In this document: positions 1-7,818 of the stretch, piece by piece
Layout of the letters: each line of letters begins with the position of its first letter
Position numbering within the stretch: position 1 is the first letter of the stretch
Source of the DNA: JAFDBW01 sp963825575
Lineage (GTDB): Bacteria; Desulfobacterota; Desulfuromonadia; Desulfuromonadales; BM103
Length of the DNA: 64,000 nt
NCBI GenBank assembly: GCA_963825575.1
Contig: CAWGUB010000030.1
Span: 1 to 64,000 of the forward strand
Reading direction: 5' to 3'
Translations under genes and position numbers: made by a program
The notes under the pieces: generated by a model
Database searches by the model: none
Seen by the model: the letters and a program-made list of their open reading frames with translations, nothing else
What the model was told of the DNA's origin: nothing

Positions 1-1090
1 GGCAGAATATCCTGCATGGAATCACTTGTATGGGCTGGTACGACTCCGTCGAGGTAGGCGTTGGTAATCAACTGAGGTTGATCAGGGAGATCGATGATTT
101 CACGCAGTGAATCAGTTGAGACAACCCCTTGAAATTTACGATTACTGTCGATTACATAGCCGAAGTCGCGGTCATTTTCGACGACCGCTGCAGAGCAGCA
201 CGGGGGCTTTTGCCATCAGTGACTACAATAGTGACCTGGGTGTCGACGGATATATCCCCAGCGGTGAGAATGTTGGTTGGATCTACACCACGGAAAAAAA
301 GCTCGCACGTAATCGTCGGCGGGATTTTGGGACAATTTCATCCGGAGTACCGACCTGCACAACACGTCCACCCTCCATAATGGCGATCCGATCACCAATG
401 CGCATCGCTTCATCAAGATCATGTGAGATGAAAACGATTGTTCGTTTGGCTTTGGCTTGCAACTTTAGCAACTCATCTTGCATTTCGGTTCGGATCAGCG
501 GATCGAGCGCTGAAAAGGCTTCATCCATTAACAGGATGTCTGGGTCAACCGCAAGGCCTCGGGCTAACCCGACTCGCTGTTGCATTCCACCAGACAATTC
601 ATTTGGCATGCCTGCTGCCATCGTTTCCAGGCCGACCTGTTCCAGGGCCTGCAATGCCCGCTCTTCGCGGGTTTTCTTGTCAAAGCCATCCATCTCCAGA
701 CCGAAGTAGGCATTCTGTAAGACAGTCATGTGTGGCATCAAGGCAAAGGATTGAAAAACCATGCTCATCTTCTTGCGTCGCATCTTGACCAACTGATCGT
801 TGTCCATACTGATGATGTCTTCGCCATCGATAAATACCTGCCCGGACGTTGGTTCAATCAGGCGGTCTACGCACCATAGTTGATTTGCCAGAACCGGAGA
901 GACCCATAATGACGAAAATCTCGCCCTTATAGATGTCGAAACTGGCTTTTTGGACACCGATTGTTGTTTCGGTTTTTTCGAAAATTGCGTCTTTATCTAA
1001 TCCCTGATCAAGTAAACCCATCGCTTCTTTTGGATGTGGCCCAAAAATTTTAAATAAGTTTTTGACGGAGACCTTTACTTTTTCAGTCAT
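1..1090 (-). pseudogene. proV: ProV/OpuAA-type glycine betaine ABC transporter ATPase, multiply frameshifted, C terminus off window
   Basis: ATP-binding subunit of a quaternary-amine (glycine betaine/proline) importer acting on the cytoplasmic face of the membrane. Starting at the ATG at 1090, the N-terminal part carries Walker A (GLSGSGKST), then in other frames the Q-loop (MVFQSFALMPH), signature LSGGMQQR, Walker B ILLMDEAFSALDP and H-loop. The C-terminal CBS pair (VVSTDSLREII) is readable up to the window edge. The frame changes near 872 (inside Walker A), near 325 (T4 run), near 297 (A7 run) and near 187, so no single frame encodes the protein. Two of the breaks lie in homopolymers, so sequencing error is an alternative to true decay. 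Family assignment is secure; functionality is doubtful. Confidence 0.85.
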
Positions 1091-1126
1091 TTTTTCCTCG
1101 TTTTTCACACTCTTTAGAGAGAGCGA

Positions 1127-1345
1127 TTAATCGTTGAAACCGGGAATAAGGATACGGACAAGCAGAAGCAGGCTATGGGCTACAGCCAAAAGCAAGTAGA
1201 GGTAAGGATGGTCGCTTGCAACCAGCAGCGGCCCGGTAATCGTATTGATTTTGTTGTTATGAAGGGGCAGAGCAACCTGCGATCCGATTCTGTGGATAAA
1301 CCAGAACCAAACGCTACTCTGAATGAAAGGGAGATCCGTGAAGCA
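1127..1345 (-). pseudogene. Remnant of a membrane protein C terminus upstream of the ProV-like gene
   Basis: On the minus strand a frame without a credible start encodes a tryptophan-rich then strongly hydrophobic tail (including YLYLLLAVAHSLLLLVRIL) and stops 37 bases before the ProV-like start. The spacing fits an upstream gene of the same operon, and the hydrophobic segment looks like a terminal membrane helix. Further upstream the frame is interrupted by a stop near 1347, in keeping with the frame breaks in the neighbouring ATPase gene. I do not recognise the family. Confidence 0.3.
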
Positions 1346-1744
1346 TCACACTGGGCAATGTTCTTGACGATTCCCTTGCGGGACAAGGACGGAACACCCT
1401 GGCAGGGTGACGCCTAGTTGTCCGGCGATACTACATGGGTTAGAGGCTAAGGTCAAGTTGCGCGCGACTGGAACGTGTAAGCTCTTTGACAGAACAAGAG
1501 AGGGGTCTCCTGGAAGTCATCACTTCCAGCAGAATTAAATACCATCCGGTTTTTCTGGATTGAGGCTTTTGCGTAAGTCTTGTTGAATTGAATGACTAGA
1601 TCACCTTACAGGACCTACAGGACACATTTTCAGCACTGGTGGCTGAATATGAGTGCGTTGATTCAGGTATGTTTTCAACCGTAAAAGTCAAATATCCTGT
1701 TATTGTCCCACGTATATGTAAACTTACCTGCAAACCACGCTCAC
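1346..1744. other. Stretch without a recognisable gene
   Basis: About 400 bases between the membrane-protein remnant and the minus-strand ORF at 1745. Only short open frames occur and none matches a family I know. Given the frame breaks on the left it may hold the rest of the broken membrane-protein gene. No convincing promoter or terminator was seen. Confidence 0.3.
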
Positions 1745-2335
1745 TCAGATGACAACGGGCTTAAAGGTTGAATCGCACAAAGGTCCTTGACCTCGGCCAT
1801 AGCTATGGTGATCCCCCCTGTGCAGGCGGACCACCTCGCCGCTCAACTCGGTGTCGTAACCCGAATCAGACAGCGCCCCGGCAACACATTCGAGTTGCAC
1901 AGCGCAATCGATCAGGCGAGGAGCCACCGCAGAAGTTCCCCTCACACACGTTTGCCGCAGATCGACTTCAGCATCCAGACAGAGCTTACCCTGTCTTATC
2001 AGATCACGGAGAGTGTTCAACCCTGATTCAGACGGGATATTAAAAATGAAGTCTCCACCCGTCCATGATCGCGACAGAGGATTATGTCGTCCATACCATG
2101 CCGTTTTGATGCGGGGGCCATCACCACCGATCAGGGCGACCCAAGAAGTCATCAGGGCAACAGGGAGATCATCAGGGGCATACCAACTGATCAACCCGGC
2201 CGGCAACCATGTGACGGGAGCCGTGATTTTGTGATCGGTCTCGACCATAACAAACCCTATTATGCAGATTACGGCGGAAAGTATAAAACATTTTCTGACA
2301 TGATGACAGGTTAGCGGCAACTTAATTCTTGACAA
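1745..2335 (-). CDS. Hypothetical protein, doubtful
   Basis: A 196-codon open frame whose N-terminal 70 residues contain two hydrophobic stretches (around AVICIIGFVMV and LPVALMTSWVALIGG), followed by a polar part with no recognised motif. It starts 52 bases from the divergent Rrf2 gene. The surrounding 2.5 kb is full of frame breaks, so this may be a genuine small membrane protein, a frame-shifted piece of something larger, or chance. No function is proposed. Confidence 0.2.
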   Translation of the reverse strand: MSRIKLPLTCHHVRKCFILSAVICIIGFVMVETDHKITAPVTWLPAGLISWYAPDDLPVALMTSWVALIGGDGPRIKTAWYGRHNPLSRSWTGGDFIFNIPSESGLNTLRDLIRQGKLCLDAEVDLRQTCVRGTSAVAPRLIDCAVQLECVAGALSDSGYDTELSGEVVRLHRGDHHSYGRGQGPLCDSTFKPVVI

Positions 2336-2357
2336 TCAAAATAGACTTTAATAAGTA
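2329..2357 (+). promoter_or_regulatory. Promoter of the Rrf2 regulator-cysK unit
   Basis: TTGACA (2329-2334), a 17-base spacer and TAAGTA (2352-2357) form a good sigma-70-type promoter. A start of transcription near 2364 leaves a short leader with a TTAGGAG ribosome site before the ATG at 2388. Confidence 0.7.
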
Positions 2358-2387
2358 TCTTACCAACAAAGTTTTAGGAGATTACTA

Positions 2388-2854
2388 ATGCGCTTATCCA
2401 CCAAAAGTCGCTACGGATTGCGGGCTCTCTTTGACATGGCATATCATGCCGGCACGCTACCAGCACAAATCAAGGATATCAGCCGTCGTCAAAACATCTC
2501 GCCACGCTACCTGGAACAGATCTTCCAGGACCTCAAACGCGGTGGGCTCCTTAAAAGCCGGAGAGGACCGCAGGGGGGGTACTTCCTCTCCGCAAACCGG
2601 ATGAAATCAACGTCAACCAGATCATTATGGCAGCAGAAGGCGAAATGGCCCTGGTCGATTGTGTCAAGTCCGGCAAGGGCTGCAAAAAAACCTGTGAATT
2701 CGACAATGAATGTGTCACTCAGAAAATCTGGTTGGAGGCAAGCAAGCGCCTGAATGACTACCTGGGCTCCGTGACGCTGAAAGACCTTTGCGATGATGCA
2801 AAAGCCATGGGCATGGAAAAGGAACTGGACCATCGTTTCATGTATTTCATCTAG
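2388..2854 (+). pseudogene. Rrf2/IscR/CymR-family regulator with one frame break
   Basis: Winged-helix transcription regulator of the Rrf2 family, next to cysK, so probably a sulfur or Fe-S responsive repressor of cysteine synthesis. The first frame gives the typical N terminus (MRLSTKSRYGLRALFDMA, then YLEQIFQDLKRGGLLKSRRG). The second frame continues from RKPDEINVNQII through a cysteine-rich stretch (C-x7-C-x3-C-x5-C, possible cluster ligands) to the C terminus. One missing base near 2590, just before CGCAAACC, explains the break. The rest is well conserved, so an assembly error or a very recent mutation is more likely than long decay. Stop is 28 bases before cysK. Confidence 0.8.
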
Positions 2855-2882
2855 CCGCAACCCCCTGCAGAGAGGTCTCACA

Positions 2883-3794
2883 ATGGCTGATAAATTCTCC
2901 TCAGAGCTTGACCGCATCGGCAACACTCCACTGGTAAGAATCAACACCCCGAAAGGCTCAGCGACCCTCTGGGGAAAGCTTGAAAGCGCCAACCCAGGCG
3001 GCAGTGTCAAGGATCGCATCGCCAAAGCCATGATCGAACAGGCCGAGAAAGACGGTCTAATCAAGCCCGGCGATGTGATTGTCGAGCCCACCAGTGGCAA
3101 CACCGGCATCGGCATATCCCTGGTCGGCACGATCAAGGGTTACCAGGTGGTCCTGACAATGCCTGACACCATGTCCGTGGAAAGGCGTCGTTTGCTTGGG
3201 GCTTTCGGTGCGGAGCTGATTCTTACCCCCGGGGCGAAGGGGATGCGCGGGGCGATTGAAAAAGCTGAGGAGATTGCTGCTGAGCGCAAAGCCTTCATGC
3301 CGCAACAGTTCTGCAATCCCGCCAACCCGAAGGTGCACATGGAGACGACCGGGCCAGAAATTTTGCGTGACCTCGAGAATCAGGTTGATGCGCTGGTCGC
3401 CGGCGTCGGTACCGGCGGCACGATTACCGGTGTCGGCCAGGCAATTAAAGATCAAAACCCGAAAGCCCTGATTGTTGCCGTCGAACCGGCTGATTCAGCG
3501 GTGCTCTCCGGCGGTGAACCCGGGCCGCACAAGATCCAGGGAATCGGTGCCGGGTTTGTCCCGGATGTCCTCAACACGAATATCTATTCACGGATCATCA
3601 CGGTCAGCAATGAGGACGCGATGCAGACAGCCAGGGAACTGGCCCGCGACGAAGGAATCTTCGTCGGCATCTCTGCAGGAGCCAACGTTTTCGCTGCCCG
3701 GCAGGTCGCTGCACAATTGAAACCGGGGCAGAACGTGGTGACGATCCTCTGTGATACTGGCGAACGCTATCTCTCAACCAACATCTTTGATTAA
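2883..3794 (+). CDS. cysK: Cysteine synthase A (O-acetylserine sulfhydrylase)
   Basis: PLP enzyme making L-cysteine from O-acetylserine and sulfide in the cytoplasm. 303 residues, usual length. It shows the PLP lysine motif (GGSVKDRIAKAMI), the substrate loop PTSGNTGIG, the phosphate-binding glycine loop GVGTGGTITG, and the C-terminal GISAGAN and CDTGERYLST segments. The start at 2883 follows GAGAGGT at a good distance. It lies directly downstream of the Rrf2 regulator and is followed by a strong terminator, so the two probably form one unit controlled by sulfur supply. Confidence 0.96.
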   Translation: MADKFSSELDRIGNTPLVRINTPKGSATLWGKLESANPGGSVKDRIAKAMIEQAEKDGLIKPGDVIVEPTSGNTGIGISLVGTIKGYQVVLTMPDTMSVERRRLLGAFGAELILTPGAKGMRGAIEKAEEIAAERKAFMPQQFCNPANPKVHMETTGPEILRDLENQVDALVAGVGTGGTITGVGQAIKDQNPKALIVAVEPADSAVLSGGEPGPHKIQGIGAGFVPDVLNTNIYSRIITVSNEDAMQTARELARDEGIFVGISAGANVFAARQVAAQLKPGQNVVTILCDTGERYLSTNIFD

Positions 3795-3821
3795 GCAGTA
3801 AACCGCGAACTGAAAGATCAT

Positions 3822-3855
3822 AAGGCCTCCGGCCCGAAGGCCGGAGGCCTTCTTT
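3822..3855 (+). terminator. Rho-independent terminator after cysK
   Basis: A perfect GC-rich stem (AAGGCCTCCGGC pairing with GGCCGGAGGCCTT around a CCGAA loop) followed by TCTTTAT. It ends the cysK transcript and abuts the larE start at 3861. Confidence 0.9.
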
Positions 3856-3860
3856 ATCCC

Positions 3861-4682
3861 ATGGCTATTGAAGCAAAAAACCAGAAACTGGAAGAGCTGC
3901 TCACAGAATTGGGCTCGGTCGTCGTCGCCTTTTCCGGCGGTGTAGACTCGACCTTTCTTCTGTACATGGCTCAGCAAGTCCTCGGCGCCGACAAGGTGAT
4001 TGCCCTGACAGCCACTTCACCGACCTACCCCAGTCACGAATTCAATGAGAGCGTCCGGCTGGCTCGCGAACTCGGTGTCCGGCAGGTCGTCGTTGACAGC
4101 AACGAACTGGAAATCCCGGGTTTTGCCGACAATCCGCCGCAGCGCTGCTACCACTGCAAGAAAGAACTGTTCGATATCTGCCTGGGCAAGGCCAAAGAGC
4201 TCGGTTATGCAGTCGTCCTGGATGGCTCCAACCTCGACGACCTCGACGACTACCGCCCCGGCCGGCAAGCGGCCACGGAGCTCAAAATCCGCTCGCCTCT
4301 GCTCGAGGCCGGGCTGACCAAGGACGACATCCGCACCTTAAGCCGGAGACATGGCCTGTCGACCGCCGACAAGCAGCCGTTTGCCTGCCTCGCATCACGC
4401 TTTCCGTACGGGACACGCATCACCGCGGAACGCCTGCAACAGATCGATCGCTGTGAAACGTTCATGCGAGAAAACGGTTTTCACACCTTTCGGGTCCGCT
4501 ATCATGGCGATACGGCCCGCATCGAGGTTGGCCTTGACGAACTAGCGAGAATCATTGATGATGAGAGGCGAGAAAAGATTCTCGCCGAATTCAAGGATGC
4601 CGGGTTCACGTATGTCGCGCTGGATTTGCAGGGGTACCGGACCGGCAGCATGAACGAAGGGACAGCCCTGGACAAGAGCTGA
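3861..4682 (+). CDS. larE: ATP-dependent sacrificial sulfur transferase LarE
   Basis: Adenylates and sulfurates the nicotinate-derived precursor of the nickel-pincer cofactor used by lactate racemase LarA. 273 residues, family length. It shows the PP-loop SGGVDST near residue 26, the CxxC-like CYHCKKELF segment, the conserved GSNLDDLDDYRPG stretch, and the ACLASRFPYGT segment carrying the cysteine that donates sulfur in characterised LarE. A LarA homologue lies at 62515 in the same window, but LarB and LarC are not nearby. The start sits only six bases after the cysK terminator, so its promoter is unclear; it may depend on read-through. Confidence 0.92.
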   Translation: MAIEAKNQKLEELLTELGSVVVAFSGGVDSTFLLYMAQQVLGADKVIALTATSPTYPSHEFNESVRLARELGVRQVVVDSNELEIPGFADNPPQRCYHCKKELFDICLGKAKELGYAVVLDGSNLDDLDDYRPGRQAATELKIRSPLLEAGLTKDDIRTLSRRHGLSTADKQPFACLASRFPYGTRITAERLQQIDRCETFMRENGFHTFRVRYHGDTARIEVGLDELARIIDDERREKILAEFKDAGFTYVALDLQGYRTGSMNEGTALDKS

Positions 4683-4703
4683 GCGACATAACCTGGAGGA
4701 GCC

Positions 4704-5129
4704 ATGACCCGCACCACAGTCCTGATGACCGTTTGCTTCTGTGCCGGTGTGCTTGGCGCTCTCTGCAGCAGTCTGGTTACCTGGAAAGCCGGTCAACTGG
4801 GCTTGCCCGCAATGCTTGATGTCCGCATGTCCCCGTCGTTGACCCTCTCATGGCTTTACTCGCGCTTGATTTGGGGCGGGGTGTGGGGCCTGGCCTACTT
4901 TCTTGCCGTCGGGCCACTCAAATCACGCCGCCACTGGGCCCGTAAAGGCCTTTGGATAAGCCTCCTGCCTACGCTCTTCCAACTCCTGTTTGTCTATCCG
5001 TATATGACCGGTCATGACTTGCTGGGGCTAGACTTGGGCCAGTTCACACCTCTGTTTGTTTTGCTCTACAACCTGGTCTGGGGATTCTTCACCGGAGTGT
5101 TCTGCCGTATCCTGTGGGGCCGCGGGTGA
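4704..5129 (+). CDS. Small membrane protein, function unknown
   Basis: 141 residues with about four hydrophobic segments: residues 6-24, 45-68, 83-97 and 115-136. Start at 4704 follows CTGGAGGAGCC, a good ribosome site. It lies 21 bases after larE and overlaps the start of the thermonuclease gene, so the three may be co-transcribed. I do not recognise the family. Confidence 0.8.
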   Translation: MTRTTVLMTVCFCAGVLGALCSSLVTWKAGQLGLPAMLDVRMSPSLTLSWLYSRLIWGGVWGLAYFLAVGPLKSRRHWARKGLWISLLPTLFQLLFVYPYMTGHDLLGLDLGQFTPLFVLLYNLVWGFFTGVFCRILWGRG

Positions 5130-5629
5130 TTGTGCGCTTTTGCCTGGCCCTTCTCGCCGGGCTTGTCCTTGTCCTGCCCGCCTGCGCCGAGGAACCGACG
5201 GACACCCTGCAGGGAATCGTTACCTGGGTCCACGACGGCGACACCCTTGAAATCGACACACTTGGCAAGGTCCGCCTGATCGGCATCGATACGCCGGAGA
5301 GAGAGGCTTCCTCTCGCGACATGTTCCTGGAGAAACAGGGCATTCCGGCCTCAAGGCAGCGAGAGATCTCTCAAAACGCCAAGGCGTTCAACATCAGTCA
5401 AGTCAAAGGACAGACTATCTCGCTGTCCCTCGACCACCCGCCGCGCGACCGTTACGGGCGCCTGCTGGCCTATGTTTACCTGCCGGACGGCCGTCTTCTC
5501 AACCGCATACTGCTTGAACAGGGGCTGGCCGTCGTCTACCGGAAATTCACATTCAGAATGAAACAAGATTTTCTCGCCGCCGAAGAACGGGCGAAACAGG
5601 CCGGAGTCGGCTTGTGGGAGAGGAAGTAG
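5114..5629 (+). CDS. Secreted thermonuclease (SNase-like) family protein
   Basis: Staphylococcal-nuclease-fold enzyme, predicted to cut nucleic acids outside the cytoplasm. A hydrophobic signal peptide (FCLALLAGLVLVLPACAEE; the cysteine could be a lipoprotein site) precedes the OB-fold. Catalytic motifs are visible: VHDGDTLEI, the RLIGIDTPE segment with the arginine and aspartate, and DRYGRLLAYVYL. The start is GTG, either at 5114 or at 5126, where GTGA overlaps the upstream stop in the usual coupled manner; 5126 is attractive. About 167-171 residues. Confidence 0.88.
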   Translation: MGPRVIVRFCLALLAGLVLVLPACAEEPTDTLQGIVTWVHDGDTLEIDTLGKVRLIGIDTPEREASSRDMFLEKQGIPASRQREISQNAKAFNISQVKGQTISLSLDHPPRDRYGRLLAYVYLPDGRLLNRILLEQGLAVVYRKFTFRMKQDFLAAEERAKQAGVGLWERK

Positions 5630-5650
5630 CGTTAGAGTTTTACTTCTCCG

Positions 5651-6433
5651 TTAAGCGGGCCTTCTGGCCGTGACCAGCAGGCGATGGTTCATAAAGCCAT
5701 AATCCCCTTCTTTTTCATGTGCAGAGAACCCTCGCTGCATGGAAACCTCGACAAATCCTGCGTCGCCGACCAGGGTCTCAAGGACCTCCGGCAGGAAAAG
5801 CCGGATCGCGTAAGTCTGGTCACGCATCAGGCCCTGCTCCTTGCAGATCACAACCTCGCGGGCGCGAATAAAATTCTCCCCAAGCTGTCTCTGCCGACAG
5901 ACGACAATTCTATCGTCAATTTCATGCCAGGCATTCGGGCTGAACTTCTCCCGCACCATGCCACCATCGGTGACATCGATCAGCAGGCCGCCACCAGGTT
6001 TCAGCATCCGCATGACCTCCTGCATGATGCGCAGGTCGCCCAACGATTCCGGCATGTAGCCCAAGGAATTACCCAGGATCAGGACGTGGTCATAAGCCTG
6101 GTCAGGCAGGCCGGTGTCGGCGGCATCGCCTTGAATAAAGTCAACCGTGAGCCCGGCCTTCAGGGCGTTTGAGCGGCCGTGTTCGAGCAGGACATGAGAA
6201 TAATCGAGCACGGTGCAGTGACTATAGCCGCGGCTTGCCAATTCGAGGCTGTGACGGCCCTGACCGCCACAAAGGTCCAGAACAGCATCGTTTTTTGCCA
6301 TTGGCAGAAGCTTGCAAACTGCGTCGACTTCGCGGCGGGTTATATCATCGTCACAAACCGATCGGGCATCGGTCATCAGGTAAACGTCATCGAACAACGT
6401 CTTCCACCAGTCCGGGTTTACATCGATTTTCAT
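5651..6433 (-). CDS. Class I SAM-dependent methyltransferase
   Basis: 260 residues with the Rossmann methyltransferase signature: motif I DLCGGQGRHSLELA near residue 51, the acidic strand end TVLDYS, GDAADTGLP, and motif IV-like VLILGNSLGYM. It is the last gene of a minus-strand operon: its start overlaps the stop of the ATP-grasp gene by four bases (6430-6433). The substrate is unknown. Coupling to a ligase and a peptidase-like protein suggests modification of a peptide-like or amino-acid-derived metabolite; that is inference. Confidence 0.88.
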   Translation of the reverse strand: MKIDVNPDWWKTLFDDVYLMTDARSVCDDDITRREVDAVCKLLPMAKNDAVLDLCGGQGRHSLELASRGYSHCTVLDYSHVLLEHGRSNALKAGLTVDFIQGDAADTGLPDQAYDHVLILGNSLGYMPESLGDLRIMQEVMRMLKPGGGLLIDVTDGGMVREKFSPNAWHEIDDRIVVCRQRQLGENFIRAREVVICKEQGLMRDQTYAIRLFLPEVLETLVGDAGFVEVSMQRGFSAHEKEGDYGFMNHRLLVTARRPA

Positions 6434-7818
6434 GGGTCCTCCGGATGGGCACCAAAACTAAACAGGCCGTCCGAGGCAAAGATTGCCGCTGCCCCCCCCC
6501 AGGGTTGTGATCGGGAGATTCTCAGCTCTTCGTCTTCGATGTCAATCATCTCCTTCAATGCGCCTTCAAGATACATTTTCTCGAGCAACAGGCAATCGCT
6601 CCAGACCGCTTCGGTATATTTGCGCAACTGGTCAAGATGGGGCTCGACAATCAGGCGCGGCCGCAAAGCAATGCGGATCGGGCCGAGCAGATAAGTAAAT
6701 CGGTGGTCCAGTGCCATCTGCTGCTGCATCTCAAGGACTCCGCGTAACTCATCGGGATCAACGCTCATCAGGGCATCGTTAATCCGTTTGGCTGCCTCTG
6801 CGGTTGTCAGGTTCGAGCGCAGCAACGCCAGGGGCTGGACACCACCGCCACTGCCAACGTTGGTTGGCACACCACCGTAGCGCACCAGAAACCCAAACAG
6901 CCCGTCCCGGCCGAACAGACAGCGGAAATCCGTCTGGTAGCGGGTCAGCTCAACGCCTGCTTGCGAATCGTAACTGACGCACTCTTCTGCCCAGAGATGC
7001 AGGGGAATCTTTTCCTGGACGATATACTGGCCCTTCTCAAGCGCCAATCCGACCGCTTCATCAGCATCCGGGTTGACACAGCCGACCCGGACGCCGAATC
7101 CCGAGTAGCCACGCTCCGGCTTGAGCACCAGTTCGTTCCAGTTCTTACGCGTCCATTCAATCAGATCGTGGATCGGCTCACCGTCGGGGCCGATCGTCTT
7201 GCCTGGCAAAAACCGTCGGGTCCATGGCGTGCGCTCGACCGATGCGCGGCTGAAACGGTCGTTGCCTGCGGAGGTCAGCACCTCGAACATGCTTTTTACG
7301 TTAATCGGTTCAGTGCCGCGCGGGTTGACAACCCGCCCTTCGCTGACCAGTTGCAGAAGCGGCGTCAGGTTGTGCTTGCGATGCAGATTGAGCAGGATGT
7401 CCGTGTTGAAATCGACGAATGCGATCGAAACCGGTACTCCCCGGTAACAAGCCCGACCTTCTTTCAATTCCAGCTCATGCGGCGCCATCAATGCACTGCT
7501 GACACCGTCAATTGCGTCAAGGCGTTTGGCCAAATTGACATTCTCGGTGACATCCTCGAGAGTTTCCTGCTCGGCAATTACGGCCATCAGGCCAGGATTG
7601 CTCCCCGAAAGACGGCGATGACCAGCCAGAAGCATCTGCACAAACCCGTCGATCGGATAAAGCAGCGGATGGTCAAAATCGAGGTCGATTCCAGTCGGCC
7701 GTATTCGATTGACACGCTTCCAGACCGCCTTGCCGATAATCTGGGTGATGCGCTGGTAATCCCAGCCACCGGGGCTGCCCAGGTTCCATTCAGAGTGATA
7801 TCCCCAAAACTCCTTCAT
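6430..7818 (-). CDS. Circularly permuted ATP-grasp ligase-like protein
   Basis: 462 residues resembling the circularly permuted ATP-grasp proteins related to glutathionylspermidine synthase, which join a carboxylate to an amine using ATP. Seen: an N-terminal alpha/beta domain with NPRGTEPINVKSMFEVL, the ATP lysine region LVLKPERGYSGFGVRVG near residues 237-253, the adenine-binding strand YIVQEKIPL, and the glycine-rich YGGVPTNVGSGGGVQPLALL typical of this group. It overlaps both neighbours by four bases, so all three are translationally coupled. The actual substrates are not known. Confidence 0.78.
   Translation of the reverse strand: MKEFWGYHSEWNLGSPGGWDYQRITQIIGKAVWKRVNRIRPTGIDLDFDHPLLYPIDGFVQMLLAGHRRLSGSNPGLMAVIAEQETLEDVTENVNLAKRLDAIDGVSSALMAPHELELKEGRACYRGVPVSIAFVDFNTDILLNLHRKHNLTPLLQLVSEGRVVNPRGTEPINVKSMFEVLTSAGNDRFSRASVERTPWTRRFLPGKTIGPDGEPIHDLIEWTRKNWNELVLKPERGYSGFGVRVGCVNPDADEAVGLALEKGQYIVQEKIPLHLWAEECVSYDSQAGVELTRYQTDFRCLFGRDGLFGFLVRYGGVPTNVGSGGGVQPLALLRSNLTTAEAAKRINDALMSVDPDELRGVLEMQQQMALDHRFTYLLGPIRIALRPRLIVEPHLDQLRKYTEAVWSDCLLLEKMYLEGALKEMIDIEDEELRISRSQPWGGAAAIFASDGLFSFGAHPEDP

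Noticed and set aside
1768..2314. Several plus-strand open frames before the Rrf2 gene
   Set aside because: Overlapping, short, without ribosome sites or motifs; they lie opposite the doubtful minus-strand frame.
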